A DNA stretch of 64,000 bases from Rhipicephalus microplus (taxonomy: Eukaryota > Arthropoda > Arachnida > Ixodida > Ixodidae): positions 3,038,001 through 3,102,000 of the forward strand of contig NW_027464602.1 of the NCBI RefSeq assembly GCF_043290135.1, given 5' to 3'. The stretch's first letter is position 1. Each line of letters starts with the position of its first letter. The notes beneath the pieces are model-generated. The model worked only from the letters and a program-made list of their open reading frames with translations. It did not search any database and was not told the DNA's origin. Positions 36,185 to 48,762 of this stretch are shown piece after piece. Position numbers and translations under genes: made by a program.

Positions 36185-38004
36185 CTCCACTCTCACCACC
36201 ATAAGAACATATCTTCAAAGCTATCAGCCCGAAGAAAAAAGCAACACACCACTCCCGGGAGGGCTCGAAACTCCAACCTTTCGGTCAACAGCCGATCGCG
36301 CTAGCCGATTGCCCCACGGAGACAGTCGTGCTCCACTCTCACCACCGTCAGAACATTTCTTCAGAGCTATCACCCCAAAGAAAAAAAAAGCGCCGCATCA
36401 CCACCGGTTGGGCTAGAACCTCCAACCTTTCGGTTAACAGCCGATCGCGCTAGCCAATTGCGCAACGAAGACAGTCCTGCTCCACTTTCACTACCATCAG
36501 AACATATCTTCAAAGCTATTACCGCAAAGAAAAAAGCAACACACCACCCCCGGGAGGGCTCAAAACTCCAACCTTTCGGTTAACAGCCGATCGCGCGAGC
36601 CCATTGCGCCACGGAGACAGTCTTGCTCCACTCTCACCACCATCAGAACATATCTTCAAAGCTATCATCGCAAAGAAAAAAGCAACACACCACTCCCGGG
36701 AGGGCTCGATTTTTCAACCTTTCGGTCAACAGCCGATCGCGCTAGCCCATTGCGCCACGGAGACAGTCTTGCTCATCTCTCACCACCATCAGATCATATC
36801 ATCAGGGCTATCAGCTCAAAGAAAAAAAAGCACCGCACCACCACCGGGTGGGCTCGAACCTCCAACTTTTCGGTTAACAGCCGATCGCGCTGGCCAATTG
36901 CGCCACGGAGACAGTCCTGCTCCACTCTCCCCACAATTAGAACATATCTTCAAAGCTATCAGCCCAAAGAAAAAAAAAGCGCCGCACCACCACCGGGTGG
37001 GCTCGAACCTCCAACCTTTCGGTTAACAGCAGATCGCGCTAGCCAATTACGCCACGGAGACAGTCTTGCTCCCTTCCCACCACCATCAGAACATAACTTC
37101 AAAGCTATCAGCCCAAAGAAAAAAAAAGCACCGCACCACCACCGGGTGGGCTCGAACCTCCAACTTTTCGGTTAACAGCCGATCGCGCTGGCCAATTGCG
37201 CCACGGAGACAGTCCTGCTCCACTCTCCCCACAATTAGAACATATCTTCAAAGCTATCAGCCCAAAGAAAAAAAAAGCGCCGCACCACCACCGGGTGGGC
37301 TCGAACCTCCAACCTTTCGGTTAACAGCAGATCGCGCTAGCCAATTGCGCCACGGAGACAGTCTTGCTCCCTTCCCACCACCATCAGAGCATATCTTCAA
37401 AGCTATAACCCCATAGAAAAAAAAGCGCCGCACCACCACTGGGTGGGCTCGAACCTCCGACCTTTTGGTTAACAGCCGATCGCGCTAGCCAATTGCGCCA
37501 CGGAGACAATCCTGCTCCACTCTCACCACCATAAGAACATGTCTTCAAAGCTATCAGCCCAAAGAAAAAAAAGCGCCGCACCACCACCGGGTGGGCTCGA
37601 ACCTCCAACTTTCCGGTAAACAGCCGATCACGCTAGCCAATTGCGCCACGGAGACAGTCCTGCTCCATTCTCACCACCATCAGAACATATCTTCAAAGCT
37701 ATCAGCCCACAGAAAAAAAGCGCCGCACAACCACCGGGTAGGCTCGAACCTCCGACTTTTCGGTTAACAGCCGATCGCGCTAGCCAATTGCGCCACGGAG
37801 AACCACCGTCAGAACATTTCTTCAGAGCTATCAGCCCAAAGAAAAAAAAGCGCTGCACAACCACCGGGTAGGCTCGAACCTCCAACCTTAGGGTTAACAG
37901 CCGATCGCGCTAGCCCATTGCGCCACGGAGACAGTCTTGCTCCCCTCTCACCACCATCAGAACATATCTTCAAAGCTATCAGCGCAAAGAAAAAAGCAAC
38001 ACAC

Positions 38005-38078
38005 CACTCCCGGGAGGGCTCGAAACTCCAACCTTTCGGTACACAGCCGATCGCGCTAGCCCAATGCGCCACGGAGAC
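38005..38078 (-). tRNA. tRNA-like unit with GTG (His-type) anticodon
   Basis: Same CTGTGTA loop as at 319-392. This copy also has TTG changed to ATG within the A box (sense GGCGCATTGGG), so the A box is weaker. It lies in the three-unit stretch that block C copy 2 lacks. Confidence 0.5.
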
Positions 38079-39906
38079 AATCTTGCTCCCTTCTCACCAC
38101 CATCAGAACATAACTTCAAAGCTATCATCCCAAGGAAAAAAAAGCACCGCACCACCACCGGGTGGGCTCGAACCTCCAACCTTTCGGTTAACAGCCGATC
38201 GCGCTAGCCAATTGCACCACGGAGACAGTCCTGCTCTACTCTCACCACCATCAGAACATATCTTCAAAGCTATCAGCCCAAAGAAAAAAAAGCGCCACAC
38301 CACCGCCGGGTGGGCTCGAAACTCCAACCTTTCGGTTAACAGCCGATCGCGCTAGCCAATTGCGCCACAGAGACAGTCCTGCTTCACTCTCACCACCATC
38401 AGAACATATCTTCAAAGCTATCAGCCCAAAGAAAAAAAGACGCCATACCACAACCGGGTCGGCTCGAACCTCCGACCTTTTGGGTAACACTGATCGCGCT
38501 CACCAATTGCGCCTTGGAGACAGTCCTGCTCCACTCTCACCACCATCAGAACATATCTTCAAAGCTATCAGCCCAAGAAAAAAAAGCGCCACACAACCAC
38601 CGGGTAGGCTCGAACCTCCGACTTTTCGGTTAACAGCCGATCGCGCTAGCCAATTGCGCCACGGAGACAGTCCTGCTCCACTCTAACCACCATAAGAACA
38701 TATCTTCAAAGCTATCAGCCCAAAGAAAAAAAGCGCCGCACCACCACTGGGTGGGCTCGAACCTCCGACCTTTTGGTTAACAGCCGATCGCGCTAGCCAA
38801 TTGCGCCACGGAGACAATCCTGCTCCACTCTCACCACCATCAGAACATATCTTCAAAGCTATCAGCGTAAAGAAAAAAGCAAAACACCACTCCCGGGAGG
38901 GCTCGAACCTCCAACTTTTCGGTTAACAGCCGATCGCGCTGGCCAATTGCGCCACGGAGAAAGTCCTGCTCAACTCTCACCACAATTAGAATATATCTTC
39001 AAAGCTATCACCCCATAGAAAAAAAAGCGCCGCACCACCACCGGGTGGGCTCGAACCTCCAACTTTTCGGTTAACAGCCGATCGCGCTGGCCAATTGCGC
39101 CACGGAGACAGTCCTGCTCCACTCTGCCCACAATTAGAACATATCTTCAAAGCTATCAGCCCAAAGAAAAAAAAGCGCCGCACCACCACCGGGTGGGCTC
39201 GAACCTCCAACCTTTCGGTTAACAGCAGATCGCGCTAGCCAATTGCGCCACGGAGACAGTCTTGCTCCCTTCCCACCACCATCAGAGCATATCTTCAAAG
39301 CTATCACCCCATAGAAAAAAAAGCGCCGCACCACCACTGGGTGGGCTCGAACCTCCGACCTTTTGGTTAACAGCCGATCGCGCTAGCCAATTTCGCCACG
39401 GAGACAATCCTGCTCCACTCTCACCACCATAAGAACATATCTTCAAAGCTATCAGCCCAAAGAAAAAAAAAAGCGCCGCACCACCACCGCGTGGGCTCGA
39501 ACCTCCAACTTTCCGGTTAACAGCCGACCACGCTAGCCAATTGCGCCACGGAGACAGTCCTGCTCCATTCTCACCACCATTAGAACATATCTTCAAAGCT
39601 ATCAGCCCACAGAAAAAAAAGCGCCGCACAACCACCGGGTAGGCTCGAACCTCCGACTTTTCGGTTAACAGCCGATCGCGCTAGCCAATTGCGCCACGGA
39701 GAACCACCGTCAGAACATTTCTTCAGAGCTATCAGCCCAAAGAAAAAAAAAGCGCTGCACAACCACCGGGTAGGCTCGAACCTCCAACCTTAGGGTTAAC
39801 AGCCGATCGCGCTAGCCCATTGCGCCACGGAGACAGTCTTGCTCCACTCTCACCACCATCAGAACATATCTTCAAAGCTATCAGCGCAAAGAAAAAAGCA
39901 ACACAC

Positions 39907-39980
39907 CACTCCCGGGAGGGCTCGAAACTCCAACCTTTCGGTACACAGCCGATCGCGCTAGCCCATTGCGCCACGGAGAC
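39907..39980 (-). tRNA. tRNA-like unit with GTG (His-type) anticodon
   Basis: Class IV body with CTGTGTA loop and intact CACGGAGAC 5' end. Counterpart in block C copy 2 at 44,302-44,375. Confidence 0.5.
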
Positions 39981-41024
39981 AATCTTGCTCCCTTCTCACC
40001 ACCATCAGAACATAACTTCAAAGCTATCATCCCAAAGAAAAAAAAGCACCGCACCACCACCGGGTGGGCTCGAACCTCCAACCTTTCGGTTAACAGCCGA
40101 TCGCGCTAGCCAATTGCACCACGGAGACAGTCCTGATCTACTCTCACCACCATCAGAACATATCTTCAAAGCTATCAGCCCAAAGAAAAAAAAGCGCCAC
40201 ACCACCGCCGGGTGGGCTCGAAACTCCCACCTTTCGGTTAACAGCCGATCGCGCTCACCAATTGCGCCTTGGAGACAGTCCTGCTCCACTCTCACCACCA
40301 TCAGAACATATCTTCAAAGCTATCAGCCCAAGAAAAAAAAGCGCCGCACAACCACCGGGTAGGCTCGAACCTCCGACTTTTCGGTTAACAGCCGATCGCG
40401 CTAGCCAATTGCGCCACGGAGACAGTCCTGCTCCACTCTAACCACCATAAGAACATATCTTCAAAGCTATCAGCCCAAAGAAAAAAAAGCGCCGCACCAC
40501 CACTGGGTGGGCTCGAACCTCCGACCTTTTGGTTAACAGCCGATCGCGCTAGCCAATTGCGCCACGGAGACAATCCTGCTCCACTCTCACCACCATCAGA
40601 ACATATCTTCAAAGCTATCAGCCCAAAGAAAAAAAAGCGCCGCACCACCACCGGGTGGGCTCGAACCTCCAACTTTCCGGTTAACAGCCGATCACGCTAG
40701 CTAATTGCGCCACGGAGAAAGTCCTGCTCCACTCTCACCACCATCAGAACATATCTTCAAAGCTATCAGCCCACAGAAAAAAAAGCGCCGCACAACCACC
40801 GGGTAGGCTCGAGCCTCCGACTTTTCGGTTAACAGCCGATCGCGCTAGCCAATTGCGCCACGGAGACAGTCCTGCTCCACTCTCACCACCATAAGAACAT
40901 ATCTTCAAAGCTATCAGCCCAAAGAAAAAAAAGCGCCGCACCACCACTGGGTGGGCTCGAACCTCCGACCTTTTGGTTAACAGCCGATCGCGCTAGCCAA
41001 TTGCGCCACGGAGACAGTCGTGCT

Positions 41025-44000
41025 CCACTCTCACCACCATAAGAACATATCTTCAAAGCTATCAGCCCGAAGAAAAAAGCAACACACCACTCCCGGGAGG
41101 GCTCGAAACTCCAACCTTTCGGTCAACAGCCGATCGCGCTAGCCAATTGCCCCACGGAGACAGTCGTGCTCCACTCTCACCACCGTCAGAACATTTCTTC
41201 AGAGCTATCACCCCAAAGAAAAAAAAAAGCGCCGCATCACCACCGGTTGGGCTAGAAACTCCAACCTTTCGGTTAACAGCCGATCGCGCTAGCCAATTGC
41301 GCAACGAAGACAGTCCTGCTCCACTTTCACTACCATCAGAACATATCTTCAAAGCTATTACCGCAAAGAAAAAAGCAACACACCACCCCCGGGAGGGCTC
41401 AAAACTCCAACCTTTCGGTTAACAGCCGATCGCGCGAGCCCATTGCGCCACGGAGACAGTCTTGCTCCACTCTCACCACCATCAGAACATATCTTCAAAG
41501 CTATCATCGCAAAGAAAAAAGCAACACACCACTCCCGGGAGGGCTCGATTTTCCAACCTTTCGGTCAACAGCCGATCGCGCTAGCCCATTGCGCCACGGA
41601 GACAGTCTTGCTCATCTCTCACCACCATCAGATCATATCATCAAGGCTATCAGCTCAAAGAAAAAAAGCACCGCACCACCACCGGGTGGGCTCGAACCTC
41701 CAACTTTTCGGTTAACAGCCGATCGCGCTGGCCAATTGCGCCACGGAGACAGTCCTGCTCCACTCTCCCCACAATTAGAACATATCTTCAAAGCTATCAG
41801 CCCAAAGAAAAAAAAGCGCCGCACCACCACCGGGTGGGCTCGAACCTCCAACCTTTCGGTTAACAGCAGATCGCGCTAGCCAATTACGCCACGGAGACAG
41901 TCTTGCTCCCTTCCCACCACCATCAGAACATAACTTCAAAGCTATCAGCCCAAAGAAAAAAAAAGCACCGCACCACCACCGGGTGGGCTCGAACCTCCAA
42001 CTTTTCGGTTAACAGCCGATCGCGCTGGCCAATTGCGCCACGGAGACAGTCCTGCTCCACTCTCCCCACAATTAGAACATATCTTCAAAGCTATCAGCCC
42101 AAAGAAAAAAAAGCGCCGCACCACCACCGGGTGGGCTCGAACCTCCAACCTTTCGGTTAACAGCAGATCGCGCTAGCCAATTGCGCCACGGAGACAGTCT
42201 TGCTCCCTTCCCACCACCATCAGAGCATATCTTCAAAGCTATCACCCCATAGAAAAAAAAGCGCCGCACCACCACTGGGTGGGCTCGAACCTCCGACCTT
42301 TTGGTTAACAGCCGATCGCGCTAGCGAATTGCGCCACGGAGACAATCCTGCTCCACTCTCACCACCATAAGAACATATCTTCAAAGCTATCAGCCCAAAG
42401 AAAAAAAAAGCGCCGCACCACCACCGGGTGGGCTCGAACCTCCAACTTTCCGGTAAACAGCCGATCACGCTAGCCAATTGCGCCACGGAGACAGTCCTGC
42501 TCCATTCTCACCACCATCAGAACATATCTTCAAAGCTATCAGCCCACAGAAAAAAAGCGCCGCACAACCACCGGGTGGGCTCGAACCTCCGACTTTTCGG
42601 TTAACAGCCGATCGCGCTAGCCAATTGCGCCACGGAGAACCACCATCAGAACATTTCTTCAGAGCTATCAGCCCAAAGAAAAAAAAGCGCTGCACAACCA
42701 CCGGGTAGGCTCGAATCTCCAACCTTAGGGTTAACAGCCGATCGCGCTAGCCCATTGCGCCACGGAGACAGTCCTGCTTCACTCTCACCACCATCAGAAC
42801 ATATCTTCAAAGCTATCAGCCCAAAGAAAAAAAGACGCCATACCACAACCGGGTCGGCTCGAACCTCCGACCTTTTGGGTAACACTGATCGCGCTCACCA
42901 ATTGCGCCTTGGAGACAGTCCTGCTCCACTCTCACCACCATCAGAACATATCTTCAAAGCTATCAGCCCAAGAAAAAAAAGCGCCGCACAACCACCGGGT
43001 AGGCTCGAACCTCCGACTTTTCGGTTAACAGCCGATCGCGCTAGCCAATTGCGCCACAGAGACAGTCCTGCTCCACTCTAACCACCATAAGAACATATCT
43101 TCAAAGCTATCAGCCCAAAGAAAAAAAAGCGCCGCACCACCACTGGGTGGGCTCGAACCTCCGACCTTTTGGTTAACAGCCGATCGCGCTAGCCAATTGC
43201 GCCACGGAGACAATCCTGCTCCACTCTCACCACCATCAGAACATATCTTCAAAGCTATCAGCGTAAAGAAAAAAGCAAAACACCACTCCCGGGAGGGCTC
43301 GAACCTCCAACTTTTCGGTTAACAGCCGATCGCGCTGGCCAATTGCGCCACGGAGAAAGTCCTGCTCAACTCTCACCACAATTAGAATATATCTTCAAAG
43401 CTATCACCCCATAGAAAAAAAAGCGCCGCACCACCACCGGGTGGGCTCGAACCTCCAACTTTTCGGTTAACAGCCGATCGCGCTGGCCAATTGCGCCACG
43501 GAGACAGTCCTGCTCCACTCTCCCCACAATTAGAACATATCTTCAAAGCTATCAGCCCAAAGAAAAAAAAAGCGCCGCACCACCACCGGGTGGGCTCGAA
43601 CTTCCAACCTTTCGGTTAACAGCAGATCGAGCTAGCCAATTGCGCCACGGAGACAGTCTTGCTCCCTTCCCACCACCATCAGAGCATATCTTCAAAGCTA
43701 TCACCCCATAGAAAAAAAAGCGCCGCACCACCACTGGGTGGGCTCGAACCTCCGACCTTTTGGTTAACAGCCGATCACGCTAGCCAATTTCGCCACGGAG
43801 ACAATCCTGCTCCACTCTCACCACCATAAGAACATATCTTCAAAGCTATCAGCCCAAAGAAAAAAAAAGCGCCGCACCACCACCGGGTGGGCTCGAACCT
43901 CCAACTTTCCGGTTAACAGCCGATCACGCTAGCCAATTGCGCCACGGAGACAGTCCTGCTCCATTCTCACCACCATCAGAACATATCTTCAAAGCTATCA

Positions 44001-44645
44001 GCCCACAGAAAAAAAAGCGCCGCACAACCACCGGGTAGGCTCGAACCTCCGACTTTTCGGTTAACAGCCGATCGCGCTAGCCAATTGCGCCACGGAGAAC
44101 CACCGTCAGAACATTTCTTCAGAGCTATCAGCCCAAAGAAAAAAAAGCGCTGCACAACCACCGGGTAGGCTCGAACCTCCAACCTTAGGGTTAACAGCCG
44201 ATCGCGCTAGCCCATTGCGCCACGGAGACAGTCTTGCTCCACTCTCACCACCATCAGAACATATCTTCAAAGCTATCAGCGCAAAGAAAAAAGCAACACA
44301 CCACTCCCGGGAGGGCTCGAAACTCCAACCTTTCGGTACACAGCCGATCGCGCTAGCCCATTGCGCCACGGAGACAATCTTGCTCCCTTCTCACCACCAT
44401 CAGAACATAACTTCAAAGCTATCATCCCAAAGAAAAAAAAGCACCGCACCACCACCGGGTGGGCTCGAACCTCCAACCTTTCGGTTAACAGCCGATCGCG
44501 CTAGCCAATTGCACCACGGAGACAGTCCTGCTCTACTCTCACCACCATCAGAACATATCTTCAAAGCTATCAGCCCAAAGAAAAAAAAGCGCCACACCAC
44601 CGCCGGGTGGGCTCGAAACTCCAACCTTTCGGTTAACAGCCGATC
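41025..44645 (-). repeat. Higher-order block C, copy 2
   Basis: Tandem counterpart of 36,185-40,250, shorter by three units: at about 42,755 the sequence passes directly to what follows 38,360 in copy 1. Copies 1 and 2 share the CCTTAGGG anticodon-arm variant after the spacer-deletion unit. Confidence 0.8.
44302..44375 (-). tRNA. tRNA-like unit with GTG (His-type) anticodon
   Basis: Offset 4,395 bp from the unit at 39,907; no difference seen in the tRNA body. Confidence 0.5.
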
Positions 44646-44928
44646 GCGCTAGCCAATTGCGCCACAGAGACAGTCCTGCTTCACTCTCACCACCATCAGA
44701 ACATATCTTCAAAGCTATCAGCCCAAAGAAAAAAAAGCGCCGCACCACCACCGGGTGGGCTCGAACCTCCAACTTTCCGGTTAACAGCCGATCACGCTAG
44801 CTAATTGCGCCACGGAGACAGTCCTGCTCCACTCTCACCACCATAAGAACATATCTTCAAAGCTATCAGCCCAAAGAAAAAAAAGCGCCGCACCACCACT
44901 GGGTGGGCTCGAACCTCCGACCTTTTGG

Positions 44929-47900
44929 TTAACAGCCGATCGCGCTAGCCAATTGCGCCACGGAGACAGTCCTGCTCCACTCTAACCACCATAAGAACAT
45001 ATCTTCAAAGCTATCAGCCCAAAGAAAAAAAAGCGCCGCACCACCACTGGGTGGGCTCGAACCTCCGACCTTTTGGTTAACAGCCGATCGCGCTAGCCAA
45101 TTGCTCCACGGAGACAATCCTGCTCCACTCTCACCACCATCAGAACATATCTTCAAAGCTATCAGCCCAAAGAAAAAAAAGCGCCGCACCACCACCGGGT
45201 GGGCTTGAACCTCCAACTTTCCGGTTAACAGCCGATCACGCTAGCTAATTGCGCCACGGAGAAAGTCCTGCTCCACTCTAACCACCATCAGAACATATCT
45301 TCAAAGCTATCAGCCCACAGAAAAAAAAGCGCCGCACAACCACCGGGTAGGCTCGAGCCTCCGACTTTTCGGTTAACAGCCGATCGCGCTAGCCAATTGC
45401 GCCACGGAGACAGTCCTGCTCCACTCTCACCACCATAAGAACATATCTTCAAAGCTATCAGCCCAAAGAAAAAAAAGCGCCGCACCACCACTGGGTGGGC
45501 TCGAACCTCCGACCTTTTGGTTAACAGCCGATCGCGCTAGCCAATTGCGCCACGGAGACAGTCGTGCTCCACTCTCACCACCATCAGAACATATCTTCAA
45601 AGCTATCAGCGCAAAGAAAAAAGCAAAACACCACTCCCGGGAGGGCTCAAAACTCCAACCTTTCGGTTAACAGCCGATCGCGCTAGCCCATTGCGCCACG
45701 GAGACAGTCTTGCTCCACTCTCACCACCATCAGAACATATCTTCAAAGCTATCAGCCAAAGATCGCGCTGGCCAATTGCGCCACGGAGAAAGTCCTGCTC
45801 AACTCTCACCACAATTAGAATATATCTCCAAAGCTATCACCCCATAGAAAAAAAAAGCGCCGCACCACCACTGGGTGGGCTCGAACCTCCGACCTTTTGG
45901 TTAACAGCCGATCGCGCTAGCCAATTGCGCCACCAAGACAATCCTGCTCCACTCTCACCACCATAAGAACATATCTTCAAAGCTATCAGCCCGAAGAAAA
46001 AAGCAACACACCACCACCGGGTGGGCTCGAACTCCAACCTTTCGGTCAACAGCTGATCGCGCTAGCCAATTGCCCCACAGGGACAGTCGTGCTCCACTCT
46101 CACCACCGTCAGAACATTTCTTCAGAGCTATCACCCCAAAGAAAAAAAAGCGCCGCATCAACAACGGTTCGGCTAGAACCTCCAACCTTTCGGTTAACAG
46201 CCGATCGCGCTAGCCAATTGCGCAACAAAGACAGTCCTGCTCCATTTTCACCACCATAAGAACATATTTTCAAAGCTATCAGCCCAAAGAAAAAAAAGCG
46301 CCATACCACCACAGGGTGGGCTCGAACTTCCGACCTTTTGGTTAACAGCCGATCGCGCTAGCCAATTGCGCCACGGAGACAGTCCTGCTCCACTCTAACC
46401 ACCATAAGAACATATCTTCAAAGCTATCAGCCCAAAGAAAAAAAAGCGCCGCACCACCACTGGGTGGGCTCGAACCTCCGACCTTTTGGTTAACAGCCGA
46501 TCGCGCTAGCCAATTGCTCCACGGAGACAATCCTGCTCCACTCTCACCACCATCAGAACATATCTTCAAAGCTATCAGCCCAAAGAAAAAAAAGCGCCGC
46601 ACCACCACCGGGTGGGCTTGAACCTCCAACTTTCCGGTTAACAGCCGATCACGCTAGCTAATTGCGCCACGGAGAAAGTCCTGCTCCACTCTAACCACCA
46701 TCAGAACATATCTTCAAAGCTATCAGCCCACAGAAAAAAAAGCGCCGCACAACCACCGGGTAGGCTCGAGCCTCCGACTTTTCGGTTAACAGCCGATCGC
46801 GCTAGCCAATTGCGCCACGGAGACAGTCCTGCTCCACTCTCACCACCATAAGAACATATCTTCAAAGCTATCAGCCCAAAGAAAAAAAAGCGCCGCACCA
46901 CCACTGGGTGGGCTCGAACCTCCGACCTTTTGGTTAACAGCCGATCGCGCTAGCCAATTGCGCCACGGAGACAGTCCTGCTCCACTCTAACCACCATAAG
47001 AACATATCTTCAAAGCTATCAGCCCAAAGAAAAAAAAGCGCCGCACCACCACTGGGTGGGCTCGAACCTCCGACCTTTTGGTTAACAGCCGATCGCGCTA
47101 GCCAATTGCTCCACGGAGACAATCCTGCTCCACTCTCACCACCATCAGAACATATCTTCAAAGCTATCAGCCCAAAGAAAAAAAAGCGCCGCACCACCAC
47201 CGGGTGGGCTTGAACCTCCAACTTTCCGGTTAACAGCCGATCACGCTAGCTAATTGCGCCACGGAGAAAGTCCTGCTCCACTCTAACCACCATCAGAACA
47301 TATCTTCAAAGCTATCAGCCCACAGAAAAAAAAGCGCGGCACAACCACCGGGTAGGCTCGAGCCTCCGACTTTTCGGTTAACAGCCGATCGCGCTAGCCA
47401 ATTGCGCCACGGAGACAGTCCTGCTCCACTCTCACCACCATAAGAACATATCTTCAAAGCTATCAGCCCAAAGAAAAAAAAGCGCCGCACCACCACTGGG
47501 TGGGCTCGAACCTCCGACCTTTTGGTTAACAGCCGATCGCGCTAGCCAATTGCGCCACGGAGACAGTCGTGCTCCACTCTCACCACCATCAGAACATATC
47601 TTCAAAGCTATCAGCGCAAAGAAAAAAGCAAAACACCACTCCCGGGAGGGCTCAAAACTCCAACCTTTCGGTTAACAGCCGATCGCGCTAGCCCATTGCG
47701 CCACGGAGACAGTCTTGCTCCACTCTCACCACCATCAGAACATATCTTCAAAGCTATCAGCCAAAGATCGCGCTGGCCAATTGCGCCACGGAGAAAGTCC
47801 TGCTCAACTCTCACCACAATTAGAATATATCTCCAAAGCTATCACCCCATAGAAAAAAAAAGCGCCGCACCACCACTGGGTGGGCTCGAACCTCCGACCT

Positions 47901-48345
47901 TTTGGTTAACAGCCGATCGCGCTAGCCAATTGCGCCACCAAGACAATCCTGCTCCACTCTCACCACCATAAGAACATATCTTCAAAGCTATCAGCCCGAA
48001 GAAAAAAGCAACACACCACCACCGGGTGGGCTCGAACTCCAACCTTTCGGTCAACAGCTGATCGCGCTAGCCAATTGCCCCACAGGGACAGTCGTGCTCC
48101 ACTCTCACCACCGTCAGAACATTTCTTCAGAGCTATCACCCCAAAGAAAAAAAAGCGCCGCATCAACAACGGTTCGGCTAGAACCTCCAACCTTTCGGTT
48201 AACAGCCGATCGCGCTAGCCAATTGCGCAACGAAGACAGTCCTGCTCCATTTTCACCACCATAAGAACATATTTTCAAAGCTATCAGCCCAAAGAAAAAA
48301 AAGCGCCATACCACCACAGGGTGGGCTCGAACTTCCGACCTTTTG
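44929..48345 (-). repeat. Recent 1.4 kb and 592 bp amplification
   Basis: Positions 44,929-46,340 recur at 46,934-48,345 (offset 2,005 bp). Between them lies a further 592 bp four-unit copy (46,342 against 46,934). The copies share rare private changes such as TTGCTCCACGG near 45,103, 46,516 and 47,107, GGGCTTGAACC near 45,203, and AACAACGGTTCGG near 46,160 and 48,165. I saw few differences between them, one being GCGCGGCAC at 47,334. Confidence 0.85.
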
Positions 48346-48762
48346 GTTAACAGCCGATCGCGCTAGCCAATTGCGCCATGGAGACAGTCCTGCTCCACTC
48401 TCACCACCATCAGAACATATCTTCAAAGCTATCAGCCCAAAGAAAAAAAAGCACCGCACCACCACCGGGTGGGCTCGAACCTCCAACTTTTCGGTTAACA
48501 GCCGATCACGCTAGCCAATTGCGCCACGGAGACAGTCCTGCTCCACTCTCACCACCATCAGAACATATCTTCAAAGCTATCAGCCCACAGAAAAAAAAAG
48601 CGCCGCACAACCACCGGGTAGGCTCGAACTTCCGACTTTTCGGTTAACAGCAGATCGCGCTAGCCAATTGCGCCACGGAGACAGTCCTGCTCCACTCTCA
48701 CCACCATAAGAACATATCTTCAAAGCTATCAGCCCAAAGAAAAAAAGCGCCGCACCACCACT

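Larger units (their letters stand above)
36185..40250 (-). repeat. Higher-order block C, copy 1
   Basis: Matches 41,025-44,645. The offset is 4,837-4,839 bp up to about 37,900 and 4,395 bp from 38,360 on; the 443 bp change equals three units present here and missing in copy 2. It contains an inner two-unit tandem duplication of about 297 bp (36.85-37.43 kb) that copy 2 also has, so that duplication is older. Confidence 0.8.
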
